DNA of 64,000 nucleotides from Treponema sp. (GTDB taxonomy: Bacteria; Spirochaetota; Spirochaetia; Treponematales; Treponemataceae): NCBI GenBank assembly GCA_017962965.1, contig JAGCUI010000026.1, positions 1 to 64,000 of the forward strand, read 5' to 3'. The stretch's first letter is position 1; every line of letters starts with the position of its first letter. Of this stretch, positions 53,752-61,484 are shown in pieces. The position numbers and the translations under genes were made by a program. Below the pieces are notes generated by a model, which searched no databases, was not told the origin of the DNA, and worked only from the letters and a program-made list of their open reading frames with translations.

Positions 53752-55593
53752 TTATTTATTTAAATAATATACCATTCCTCTTAAATCTTCATTGAGATCT
53801 GAACCAAAGCTTTCTTTAATTTTCCATCCTTCAAGTAAATCAGTAACTGGAGGATTAGCTCCTTCTTTAAATGTATGAACAATTAAAAGAGCCTCGTTAC
53901 CAAGAGTGCGTAAAACAGCCTGAAAGCCTTTTGGATTTAAATAATCCTTTGTGTTTGTTCTGATTTCTTTTGTAAATCCGTCTTTTATAATGTGCTTAAC
54001 CTTGCCGTAAAAACTGATTGATTTTAAAACTTCATTCCACTGTTCATCATTCAAATCAAAAATTTCTCCAGAAAGACAAAGTCGGCCTAAGAAAGCAGAA
54101 GTCAATACAAAACGGATCCTATGAATATCAGCCTCTGCTCTCATTACAGCCCAGATTTGACTTTGCTCGGGTCTTATAAGCCTGTGAAGATTTGCTGCAA
54201 CAAGAGGAATATCAAGCGCTTCGTGTGCATCAGAAAAACTTGCCTGGCTTACAATTTCCATCATGGAAGGCTCGAGCCTGTGGCCGCCGCTTGCACAGTT
54301 TTCAATTACAAGGTCGGGAATTTCTTTTTTAAGATGTTTAAAATAATTCTGGCTTTGAACTACACATTCCCTTAAGCCTTCACCATAACTTTCAGCACCG
54401 TCTACGCCCTGCCCTATATTTTCGTTGTAATCAACTTTTAAATAACCCATGCTGCAGTCTTTTAATAAAGCCAAAAGATGATTATCAAGATAATCCCAGA
54501 CCCATTTCTGCCTCATATCCCAAAAGCGTCTGGCTCCAACTGTAACAGGAAATCCGTCTCGTTTTAAAAGATGATCTGTTTCGTTAAATGTCTTTGCTAC
54601 AGTTCCAACATTTTCCATTTCAAACCATATTCCAGGAATCAGTCCATGAGAACGAATCATTTCTGCTGCAGCTTTAATACCATTTGGGAAAAGTTTTTTA
54701 CTTGGAATCCAGTCTCCGGCAGCATCAAACCAGTTTTCAACACCATCAGGCTTATACCATCCGCAGTCTATTACAAGATAACGAACATCTGTACCGTCGA
54801 GTTTTTTAGCAGTTTTTTCAAGATTTTCAAAAGACGGATTACCCCAGGTTGTGCAGTATTCATTAAAAATTACAGGTAAATCTTTATCTGTCGCGCTGAT
54901 GTCTGGCTTTTGTGCTTTTACTAATTTGTCGCACACTTCTTCTAAAGAGCTTCCTTCTGCAATCACTGCCTTTGGAGTTTCGAATGTCTGACCGTCCAAA
55001 AGCTTTTTTGTCCAAGCCCCAAAGTCTCTGTCTGCAAGTCCACCCTGCACGCTTATATCATCAGTGTTTCGGAAAATTTCTATCTGCCAGCTTGAAGCAC
55101 AATAAAGTTGAATCCCGATAAAATGCCTGTTTTCTGAATCTTCGAGCACTAAAAAAGGAAACCATTTACGAACCGGCATGGAACCAATCTGTCCGAATTT
55201 TTCGATTCTAAATCCGTGATTTGCCCAGGAGCGTTCAAAGTTTAAATCATTTAAATCCTGAGACAAAAGCTTTCCTTCTGCACTCCAAAAGGATGTGGCT
55301 CTGTGTATTTTATCAGCCTTGATTTTTTTAATTGCAAAGCTCGAAAGTAATTCAATATAAGTTTCTTTGCCGGATTTATTTTCTATGACTGTACGGCATT
55401 CTGTAACACCGTCTGTAATTTTTTTATGATAAGCTGTAAGAGTGATTCCGTCCTTTTGAAAAACTGTAGAATCATCCCCTGTTTTAATTTCTTTCATTTT
55501 CTGAACAGATTCACTCAAAGAAAGAGTATGTCCGTTCCCATAACCGTTATTGTAATTATCTCCGCGCTGACGCCATTCAACATAAAATTCCAT
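53752..55593 (-). CDS. alpha-galactosidase, GH36/GH27-like
   Basis: 613 residues without signal peptide, so cytoplasmic. The (beta/alpha)8 catalytic part has GLIPGIWFEMENV, the nucleophile Asp in YLKVDYNENIG and the acid/base Asp in FSDAHEALDIP. ENCASGGHRLEPSMM is a GH36 hallmark. Expected to release galactose from raffinose-type or galactomannan oligosaccharides. It is a lone carbohydrate gene inside the nitrogen cluster, with no attenuator of the shared type. Confidence 0.85.
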   Translation of the reverse strand: MEFYVEWRQRGDNYNNGYGNGHTLSLSESVQKMKEIKTGDDSTVFQKDGITLTAYHKKITDGVTECRTVIENKSGKETYIELLSSFAIKKIKADKIHRATSFWSAEGKLLSQDLNDLNFERSWANHGFRIEKFGQIGSMPVRKWFPFLVLEDSENRHFIGIQLYCASSWQIEIFRNTDDISVQGGLADRDFGAWTKKLLDGQTFETPKAVIAEGSSLEEVCDKLVKAQKPDISATDKDLPVIFNEYCTTWGNPSFENLEKTAKKLDGTDVRYLVIDCGWYKPDGVENWFDAAGDWIPSKKLFPNGIKAAAEMIRSHGLIPGIWFEMENVGTVAKTFNETDHLLKRDGFPVTVGARRFWDMRQKWVWDYLDNHLLALLKDCSMGYLKVDYNENIGQGVDGAESYGEGLRECVVQSQNYFKHLKKEIPDLVIENCASGGHRLEPSMMEIVSQASFSDAHEALDIPLVAANLHRLIRPEQSQIWAVMRAEADIHRIRFVLTSAFLGRLCLSGEIFDLNDEQWNEVLKSISFYGKVKHIIKDGFTKEIRTNTKDYLNPKGFQAVLRTLGNEALLIVHTFKEGANPPVTDLLEGWKIKESFGSDLNEDLRGMVYYLNK

Positions 55594-55629
55594 AAATTAA
55601 TTATAAGCCACATTTAAATCCTTTTAAAA

Positions 55630-55665
55630 CAAAAAAAACTGCCAGACTAAAAAAATCCGGCAGTT
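55630..55665 (-). terminator. amt terminator
   Basis: On the minus strand AACTGCCGGA pairs with TCTGGCAGTT around an AT-rich loop, followed by eight T residues. It lies between the amt stop and the galactosidase start. Confidence 0.85.
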
Positions 55666-55686
55666 TTGATAATTAATAATTTTTAA

Positions 55687-57384
55687 TTAGTCCTGAAGTG
55701 CTTCGTATCCTTCTTCACCAGTTCTAACCTTTACTACGTTCTGAACGTCGTATACGAAAATCTTTCCGTCGCCGATGTTACCGGTGTAAAGAACTTCCTT
55801 AGCAGCTGTAATTACTAAGTCTACAGGAACTTCGCTTACTACGATGTCAACCTTAATCTTTGGAAGAAGTGTGATATCCATTTCAACACCACGATACTTC
55901 TGCATGTTTCCGTGCTGAACACCGCATCCAAGTACGTTTGTAACTGTCATACCTGTAACGTTGATTTCGTTCATTGCAGCCTTAAGTTCATCAAACTTGC
56001 TCTGGCGTGTAATGATTGTAACCATATGGAACTTAGCATTTGGCTTACTTGTACCCTTTGTAACAGGAATTGCCTTTTCAACAGGAACCTTTCCGCTACC
56101 TAAATCACCTGCAGCAAGACCACCAATTCCAGCTTCTCCACCGGTCATTACCTGTGGTGCCATGATGAATCCACCGTATGCAGAATCAATTCCGTGCTCA
56201 AGCTTATCAAGACCGATAACTTCTTCTTCGCGGCTTGCTCTAAGTCCATGAAGTTTCTTAATCAATCCGAATACGATTACCATACAAACTGCTGTCCATG
56301 CAACAATTGTAAACTCACCAAGACACTGTACTCCAAAGTGAGCCCATCCGCCACCGTAGAATACACCGTTTTCAACATTGAATAAACCATCGCTCAAAGT
56401 ACCCCAGATACCGTTTGCAAGGTGAACTGCAACTGCACCAACCGGGTCATCAATGTGAAGCTTAAGGTCAAGGAATTCTACAACAACTACTACAAGGATA
56501 CCTGCAACAATACCGATGATTGAAGCTCCCAAAGCATCTACAGTAGCACAAGTTGGTGTGATTGCAACAAGACCTGCAAGTGATGCGTTCAATGTCATAG
56601 AAACATCAGGCTTACCGTTTTTAATCCAGGTAAAGAGCATTGTTGTAACAGCTGCAACTGCAGGAGCGATTGTTGTTGTTGTGAATACAGCAGCAAGACC
56701 TCCAACTCCTAAAAGCTGTGTACAGGCAGCACCGTTGAATCCGTACCATCCAAACCAGAGGATGAAAGTACCAAGAGCACCGAGTGTCAAAGAGTGACCT
56801 GGAATAGCGTGTACTTTAGAAACCTTTCCGTTCTTGTCGTATTCATACTTTCCGATACGTGGTCCTAAGAACATTGCACCGATTAAAGCAGCTGTACCAC
56901 CAACTGAGTGAATTGCAGCACCACCGGCAAAGTCAACAAATCCTAATCCAACGAGCCATCCCTGTGGGTTCCATACCCATCCTGCTTCAATCGGATAAAC
57001 AACAGCGGAAATAACAGCTGAATAAATACAGTATGCACTGAACTTTGTTCTTTCAGCCATTGCACCACTTACGATTGTTGCAGCAGTAGCACAGAATACA
57101 AGGTTGAACACAAAACTTGACCAGTCTAATTCAGCAAAGTTTGTGAACAACTGCATATTTGGTTTACCGATTAAACCAAAGAAATAATTCTCGCTCATCA
57201 TCAAGCCGAATCCGAGCAGCATAAACATAGGAGTTCCGATACAGAAATCCATCAAGTTTTTCATGATGATGTTTCCTGCATTCTTCGCTCTTGTAAAACC
57301 AGTTTCAACCATGGCAAATCCGCACTGCATAAAGAATACAAGCGCAGCGCCAATCAAAAACCAAACACTCCAAACTTCACTCAT
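55687..57384 (-). CDS. amt: ammonium transporter fused to a PII (GlnK) domain
   Basis: 565 residues. Residues ~1-410 are an Amt channel with eleven helices: the central His pair is seen in FAGGAAIHSVGG and VAVHLANGIWG, and the conserved DFAGG motif is present. After a linker of about 35 residues (including APQVMTGGEAGIGGLAAGD), residues ~450-560 form a complete PII signalling domain: T-loop MQKYRGVEMD with the Tyr that can be uridylylated, then GDGKIFVYDVQNVVKVRTGE. In most bacteria GlnK is a separate gene; fusion would place the gate permanently on the channel. GGAGG precedes the ATG. Long structured leader with attenuators. Confidence 0.93.
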   Translation of the reverse strand: MSEVWSVWFLIGAALVFFMQCGFAMVETGFTRAKNAGNIIMKNLMDFCIGTPMFMLLGFGLMMSENYFFGLIGKPNMQLFTNFAELDWSSFVFNLVFCATAATIVSGAMAERTKFSAYCIYSAVISAVVYPIEAGWVWNPQGWLVGLGFVDFAGGAAIHSVGGTAALIGAMFLGPRIGKYEYDKNGKVSKVHAIPGHSLTLGALGTFILWFGWYGFNGAACTQLLGVGGLAAVFTTTTIAPAVAAVTTMLFTWIKNGKPDVSMTLNASLAGLVAITPTCATVDALGASIIGIVAGILVVVVVEFLDLKLHIDDPVGAVAVHLANGIWGTLSDGLFNVENGVFYGGGWAHFGVQCLGEFTIVAWTAVCMVIVFGLIKKLHGLRASREEEVIGLDKLEHGIDSAYGGFIMAPQVMTGGEAGIGGLAAGDLGSGKVPVEKAIPVTKGTSKPNAKFHMVTIITRQSKFDELKAAMNEINVTGMTVTNVLGCGVQHGNMQKYRGVEMDITLLPKIKVDIVVSEVPVDLVITAAKEVLYTGNIGDGKIFVYDVQNVVKVRTGEEGYEALQD

Positions 57385-57433
57385 ATGTATAAACCTCCAT
57401 ATATGGGTTAAACTGCAACCGTCAGGTTGTCAG

Positions 57434-57518
57434 TCTTGAAGCTTATTTACAATGCGCTTTAGCGTCATTGTATTATTGTGCTATGCTGCAACTGCAAATG
57501 CAGTTGTCTGCATGAGCA
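57434..57518 (-). other. additional hairpins of the amt leader
   Basis: Downstream of the second terminator the minus strand can fold ACAACTGCA/TGCAGTTGC, TACAATG...CATTGTA around a CGCTAAAGCG core, and AACC-TGAC-GGTT close to the ribosome site. ACTTGAAGC before the second terminator is complementary to GCTTCAAG (57441-57434), which could close a domain of ~140 bases. Confidence 0.45.
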
Positions 57519-57519
57519 C

Positions 57520-57573
57520 AAAAAAAAACGGGATGATATCAAACATTGTGCACAAATGCCCGACATCATCGCC
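57520..57573 (-). promoter_or_regulatory. second, variant attenuator of amt
   Basis: Minus strand GGC-GATGAT-GTC (57573 to 57562) keeps G at loop position 4 but has G, not A, at position 1. It overlaps the 5' arm of a terminator (GATGATGTC with GATATCATC, with an inner CATTTGTGCACAATG-type hairpin) ending in nine T residues. Confidence 0.6.
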
Positions 57574-57584
57574 GCTTCAAGTTT

Positions 57585-57629
57585 AAAAAAAATAAAGCGT
57601 CGCAGAAATAAATCTACGACGCCTTTGTC
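57585..57629 (-). promoter_or_regulatory. first hexaloop/terminator attenuator of amt
   Basis: GAC-AAAGGC-GTC (57629 to 57618, minus strand), loop A1/G4. Terminator GCGTCGTAGA/TCTGCGACGC with a six-base loop (57597-57622), then a T-rich tract with one interruption. Confidence 0.75.
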
Positions 57630-57641
57630 TAAGTTGGTTTC

Positions 57642-57670
57642 TTTATAGCGAATATAAAAAAAAGTGTCAA
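57642..57670 (-). promoter_or_regulatory. amt promoter
   Basis: Minus-strand TTGACA (57670-57665), 17-base spacer, TATAAA (57647-57642). Near-consensus. The predicted start is about six bases before the hexaloop. Confidence 0.8.
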
Positions 57671-57719
57671 TAAATTTTACAAAAAAAAATTATAAAATTT
57701 ATTAAAATTTTGTTATTTT

Positions 57720-58754
57720 TTATTTCGCATCCTCTGTTTTTTGTTTTATTGCCTTTTTATTTTCCTCATTTTTTACTTCATTCAAAGAAACATAGCCTAC
57801 CTTTTCAATAATTTTTTGGCCCTGTTCGCTAACCATCCAGTCCAAAAAAATCTTTGTATTTTCTGATTCACGGCCTTTTATTGTCACTGCATAAAAATTA
57901 TCTGTTACAGGGTAAGTCCTGTTTCTGATGTTTTCTGCTGTTGGAGCAATTCCGTTTAATTTAATCATCTTAACCTTTGTGTCTTTCTGCATGGTCTCGA
58001 TGTAATATCTGAAAGAAAATCCGATTGAATTTTTATGATTTCGATAGTCTTCAACTACAGTTACAATACCGTCCATCATACTCATAACCTCATGACTTTC
58101 CGGAGTGATTAAATCAGCATCCTTTCCCATAAAAGCCCTGAATGCAGTCTGGCTTCCGCTGTTTTCCGAACGCTGATAAACCTTGATGCTCCAGTTTTTA
58201 CCACCCACCTGCTTCCAGTTTCTAACTTCACCTGTATAAATATCCTTAATCTGTTTTACACTCAAACTATCAACAGGATTTTTATCATTTACAATAAAGA
58301 CAAAGGCTTCGTAACCAATCGGATGAAGATTAAATTCAAGTCCTGCTTCTGTTGCCTTTTCAAGCTGTTTTTTAGAAGGCCCTGCAACAAAAATAATATC
58401 AACATCAGCTTTTATAAGATTGTCATAGGCGCCTGTGGTTGTAGAAAATTTTACGCAGTCATTTACAGAGCATTCAGAAGGATAAACGGCTTCTACAAAA
58501 GAACAGTAAATGGGGAACAAGGCTGTAGCACCATCAACAACAGGAAGCTTATCGTCCATTGTAAATTTTAAAGTTGATTCTTCATCCAGACGGCTAAGTT
58601 TATCTGATTTTGTAAAAGGTCTGTAAGAAGATGCAGGACCGTCTTTATTTTCTATAGTGATCGAAGGAATATATTTTGTGTGATAATCAGAAGCAATCTG
58701 ACATCCTCCAAAGAGTAAAATCGTGCAGATTGAAAGAATTGTTAGAAAGTTCAT
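57720..58754 (-). CDS. PstS-like phosphate-binding lipoprotein (orphan)
   Basis: 344 residues, with lipobox LLFGGC. The periplasmic binding-protein core resembles PstS: VDGATALFPIYCSFVEAVYP, then KNPVDSLSVKQIKDIYTGEVRNW and QRSENSGSQTAF, the phosphate-loop region. No pstCAB genes follow, so it is an orphan solute-binding protein whose ligand may be phosphate or another anion. It lies downstream of glnA but beyond a strong terminator. A 10-base inverted repeat (ATTCTCCGTT at 58757-58766, AACGGAGAAT at 58821-58830) includes its ribosome site. Confidence 0.8.
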   Translation of the reverse strand: MNFLTILSICTILLFGGCQIASDYHTKYIPSITIENKDGPASSYRPFTKSDKLSRLDEESTLKFTMDDKLPVVDGATALFPIYCSFVEAVYPSECSVNDCVKFSTTTGAYDNLIKADVDIIFVAGPSKKQLEKATEAGLEFNLHPIGYEAFVFIVNDKNPVDSLSVKQIKDIYTGEVRNWKQVGGKNWSIKVYQRSENSGSQTAFRAFMGKDADLITPESHEVMSMMDGIVTVVEDYRNHKNSIGFSFRYYIETMQKDTKVKMIKLNGIAPTAENIRNRTYPVTDNFYAVTIKGRESENTKIFLDWMVSEQGQKIIEKVGYVSLNEVKNEENKKAIKQKTEDAK

Positions 58755-58851
58755 TTATTCTCCGTTTTTATAATTCATTTTTGTATTTCTTTAATTATAA
58801 GTCCAAAAAAAACATAAAACAACGGAGAATTTAAAAAAATAAAAGCTTTAT

Positions 58852-58908
58852 AAAAAAAAGCCAATGTCATATTCACAAGGAAAAATCTTGCAAATACTGA
58901 CATTGGCT
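58852..58908 (-). terminator. glnA terminator
   Basis: Minus-strand AGCCAATGTCA pairs with TGACATTGGCT (58859-58908, with further inner pairing), followed by eight T residues. Confidence 0.9.
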
Positions 58909-58933
58909 AACATTTAGTGGAAAAGTCTATATT

Positions 58934-61024
58934 TTATTTTACGCTAAAGAGCATTTTTCCATAGCTTGGAACAGGCCACTTAGGTTCAGGTACGAGCAAT
59001 TCCATTTCATCAACTTTGGCACGAAGTTCGTTCATAGCAGGAATTACATTATCCTTGTAGAACATTGCAACTTCAGATGCTCCTTCAATTGATTTTACTG
59101 CTTCATTCTGCTTTTCAAGATCACAGAGTTTTGCATAAATATCACTTGTAAGGGCGCTAACCTTCTTGAGCTGAATTCCTTCAAAGCCTTCGTCGCTGAT
59201 TCCGCATGCTTTTTTAGATGCGATTGTATCTGCGAGTTCCTTTGAATAAGAGCTTGCTGCAGGAAGATAAAGCTTACGTGTCATGTCGATCATTGTAAGT
59301 GCTTCAATTCCGATAATCTTAGAATAGTTTTCATTCTGAATCTCAAAGCGGCTTGAAATTTCACTGTCGCTGAATATACCAAGTTTTTTGAACATAGCAC
59401 GGTTAGCATCCGATGGGAAGTATTTAAGTGCTTCAGGTGTAGTTTTGAGGTTCAAAAGTCCTCTCTTTTCTGCTTCTTTTACCCAAGATTCATCATAACC
59501 ATTTCCGTTAAAGATAATTCTTTTGTGTTCACGAATTGTCTTTAAGATAAGGTCATGTAAATCCTTCTGGAAGTCGCTGCTCTTTTCAAGTGTGTTTGCA
59601 AACTCATCCAAAACTGCGGCTACTACAGTGTTGAGCATGATGTTTGCACAGGCTACAGAATCACTAGAACCAAGAGAACGGAATTCAAATTTGTTTCCTG
59701 TGAATGCAAATGGTGATGTTCTGTTACGGTCTGTTGTATCCTTTTTGAATTCAGGAAGAACAGTTACACCAATTTCCATCTTCTGTTTTTCATGTGTTCC
59801 GTATGGTTTTCCCTGTTCAAGACAATCAAGAATTGCAGAAAGTTCATCACCAAGGAACATAGAAATAATTGCTGGAGGCGCTTCGTTAGCTCCAAGACGG
59901 TGGTCATTTCCGGCAGTACCAACAGAAATACGAAGCAAATCCTGGTGTTCATCAACTGCTTTAATTACAGCACAAAGGAACAAAAGGAACTGTGCATTGC
60001 TTTCCGGTGTTGCACCTGGATCCAAAAGGTTCTTTCCAGTGTTTGTACTGATTGACCAGTTATTATGTTTACCGCTTCCGTTTACTCCGGCAAATGGTTT
60101 TTCATGCAAGAGACAAACCATTCCGTGTTTTGAAGCAACCTTTCTCATCAATTCCATTGTGAGCTGGTTGTGGTCGCAGGCAATATTTGTTGTATTAAAG
60201 ATTGGAGCCAATTCGTGCTGAGCTGGAGCAACTTCATTGTGTTCTGTTTTAGCAAGAATACCGAGCTTCCAGAGTTCGCGGTTCAAGTCTTTCATAAACT
60301 CCTGAACACGTGGTTTAATCATACCAAAGTAGTGATCTTCAAGTTCCTGTCCTTTTGGAGACTTAGCACCGAACAATGTACGTCCTGTATAAATCAAGTC
60401 TTCACGCTGATCATAAACTGATTTATCTACAAGGAAGTATTCCTGTTCCGGTCCTACAGTTGTTTTTACAGAAGTTACATCTGTATTTCCAAACAATTTC
60501 AAGACACGAACAGCCTGTTTGCTCAAGGCTTCCATAGATCTTAAAAGCGGTGTCTTTTTATCAAGAGCTTCGCCTGTGTAAGAACAGAAACATGTTGGAA
60601 TACAAAGTGTTCCTTCTTTTATGAATGCATAAGAAGTTGGATCCCACGCTGTATAACCTCTTGCTTCGAATGTTGCACGAATACCTCCGCTTGGGAAAGA
60701 AGAAGCATCAGGTTCACCCTGAACAAGCTCTTTACCGCTGAATTCCATGATTACTTTACCATCACTTATTGGAGTGATAAAGCTGTCGTGTTTTTCGGCA
60801 GTTACACCTGTGAGCGGCTGGAACCAGTGAGTGTAATGTGTTGCACCCTTCTGAATTGCCCAGTCTTTCATTGCATTTGCAACTACTGTGGCAACTGAAG
60901 AATCAAGTTTTTCACCGCCTTCAATTGTTTTCATCAGCTGTTTGTAAGTTTCTTTTGGCAGCCGAGCTTTCATAACCGTTTCATTAAAAACGTTTTCACC
61001 AAAGATTGATGTTACTTCGTCCAT
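58934..61024 (-). CDS. glnA: type III glutamine synthetase
   Basis: 696 residues, the length of GSIII (GlnN) and not of the ~450-residue GSI. Family blocks: [32 protein letters not shown] (metal-binding Glu), [23 protein letters not shown] and [19 protein letters not shown]. Makes glutamine from glutamate and ammonia. GSIII lacks the adenylylation control known for GSI, which makes RNA-level control from its two tandem leader attenuators more significant. AAGGAG precedes the ATG. Confidence 0.95.
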   Translation of the reverse strand: MDEVTSIFGENVFNETVMKARLPKETYKQLMKTIEGGEKLDSSVATVVANAMKDWAIQKGATHYTHWFQPLTGVTAEKHDSFITPISDGKVIMEFSGKELVQGEPDASSFPSGGIRATFEARGYTAWDPTSYAFIKEGTLCIPTCFCSYTGEALDKKTPLLRSMEALSKQAVRVLKLFGNTDVTSVKTTVGPEQEYFLVDKSVYDQREDLIYTGRTLFGAKSPKGQELEDHYFGMIKPRVQEFMKDLNRELWKLGILAKTEHNEVAPAQHELAPIFNTTNIACDHNQLTMELMRKVASKHGMVCLLHEKPFAGVNGSGKHNNWSISTNTGKNLLDPGATPESNAQFLLFLCAVIKAVDEHQDLLRISVGTAGNDHRLGANEAPPAIISMFLGDELSAILDCLEQGKPYGTHEKQKMEIGVTVLPEFKKDTTDRNRTSPFAFTGNKFEFRSLGSSDSVACANIMLNTVVAAVLDEFANTLEKSSDFQKDLHDLILKTIREHKRIIFNGNGYDESWVKEAEKRGLLNLKTTPEALKYFPSDANRAMFKKLGIFSDSEISSRFEIQNENYSKIIGIEALTMIDMTRKLYLPAASSYSKELADTIASKKACGISDEGFEGIQLKKVSALTSDIYAKLCDLEKQNEAVKSIEGASEVAMFYKDNVIPAMNELRAKVDEMELLVPEPKWPVPSYGKMLFSVK

Positions 61025-61042
61025 ATCTTTTCTCCTTAAAAC

Positions 61043-61100
61043 AAAAGGCGCTGTAAAAATTTCGAGAGCGTCCTCTAAAAATTTCTACAGCGCCATTGCT
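61043..61100 (-). promoter_or_regulatory. second hexaloop/terminator attenuator of glnA
   Basis: Minus strand AGC-AATGGC-GCT (61100 to 61089), loop A1/G4. Its 3' arm starts a 16-pair stem (61079-61094 with 61047-61062, one G-U) followed by T4-G-T4. The apical loop holds a further GAG-GACGCT-CTC mini-hairpin (G1/G4). Confidence 0.75.
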
Positions 61101-61120
61101 AAATTTCAGGTTTTAAAAAC

Positions 61121-61160
61121 AAAAAAGTCGCAAGAATAGTATTCCTGCGACCTCATTGCC
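61121..61160 (-). promoter_or_regulatory. first hexaloop/terminator attenuator of glnA
   Basis: GGC-AATGAG-GTC (61160 to 61149, minus strand), loop A1/G4. It shares its 3' arm with the terminator GTCGCAGGAATA/TATTCTTGCGAC (61127-61151), followed by six T residues. Confidence 0.78.
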
Positions 61161-61173
61161 GTTTGATATTTTT

Positions 61174-61202
61174 GTTATACAGCGCAAAAAAACTTTTGTC
61201 AA
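61174..61202 (-). promoter_or_regulatory. glnA promoter
   Basis: Minus-strand TTGACA (61202-61197), 17-base spacer, TATAAC (61179-61174). The predicted start near 61167 is ~7 bases before the hexaloop hairpin. Confidence 0.8.
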
Positions 61203-61250
61203 TAAATTTTAAAAAAATAATAAAAAATTTTTAATAAAAAAAATGTTATT

Positions 61251-61269
61251 ACCTATTGACACAGTAGGT
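61251..61269 (+). promoter_or_regulatory. palindromic operator 1, overlapping the -35 box
   Basis: ACCTATTGACACAGTAGGT has perfect ACCTA/TAGGT arms around nine bases. The -35 TTGACA lies inside it. Geometry and arm sequence are identical to the copy at 61294. The style resembles Rrf2/CymR-type operators; the regulator is not known. Confidence 0.6.
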
Positions 61270-61284
61270 ATTACATTGTATAAA
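61256..61284 (+). promoter_or_regulatory. metY promoter
   Basis: TTGACA (61256-61261), 17-base spacer, TATAAA (61279-61284); the start is predicted near 61291. Back to back with the glnA promoter, ~54 bases apart. Confidence 0.8.
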
Positions 61285-61293
61285 TATTATATA

Positions 61294-61312
61294 ACCTACT
61301 TAATTGATAGGT
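61294..61312 (+). promoter_or_regulatory. palindromic operator 2, at the transcription start
   Basis: ACCTACTTAATTGATAGGT, the same ACCTA-N9-TAGGT design, 43 bp (about four helical turns) from operator 1. It covers the first transcribed bases, a position suited to repression. Confidence 0.6.
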
Positions 61313-61336
61313 ATAACATTTTACAGGAGGCATAAT

Positions 61337-61417
61337 ATGAAATTTTATTTTGAAAAATTAGTACGCGAAAATTTCAGAAACGGAGTCATGCGTTCCTGCT
61401 GTTCATATCCTTTTTAA
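61337..61417 (+). CDS. 26-residue leader peptide with Cys-Cys near its end
   Basis: A short frame begins six bases after a strong AGGAGG (61325-61330) and ends ...MRSCCSYPF before a TAA at 61415-61417. It lies between the promoter and the sulfhydrylase gene. Two adjacent cysteine codons (61397-61402) in a leader of a sulfur-assimilation gene suggest a ribosome-stalling sensor of cysteine supply. TTCCTG over the first Cys codon (61393-61398) is complementary to CAGGAG of the downstream ribosome site (61467-61472). Confidence 0.65.
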   Translation: MKFYFEKLVRENFRNGVMRSCCSYPF

Positions 61418-61463
61418 TCTGAATGTCATTCAGTAAATTCATCATAGAAAAATTACAATATCG

Positions 61464-61475
61464 GCCCAGGAGGGC
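61464..61475 (+). promoter_or_regulatory. hairpin containing the metY ribosome-binding site
   Basis: GCCC-AGGA-GGGC places the AGGAGG Shine-Dalgarno (61468-61473) in a small stem-loop 9 bases before the ATG at 61485. Confidence 0.45.
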
Positions 61476-61484
61476 TTTACGCAT

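Noticed and set aside
59523-60221. 232-codon plus-strand frame opposite glnA
   Set aside because: Antisense shadow of a highly conserved gene; no ribosome site or recognisable product.
61043-61160. Glutamine riboswitch (glnA RNA or downstream-peptide type) before glnA
   Set aside because: The three-stem consensus core is absent; the leader is explained by hexaloop hairpins and terminators.
61291-61484. SAM or other sulfur riboswitch before metY
   Set aside because: The leader is too short and occupied by a coding frame; no SAM-box core or terminator hairpin.
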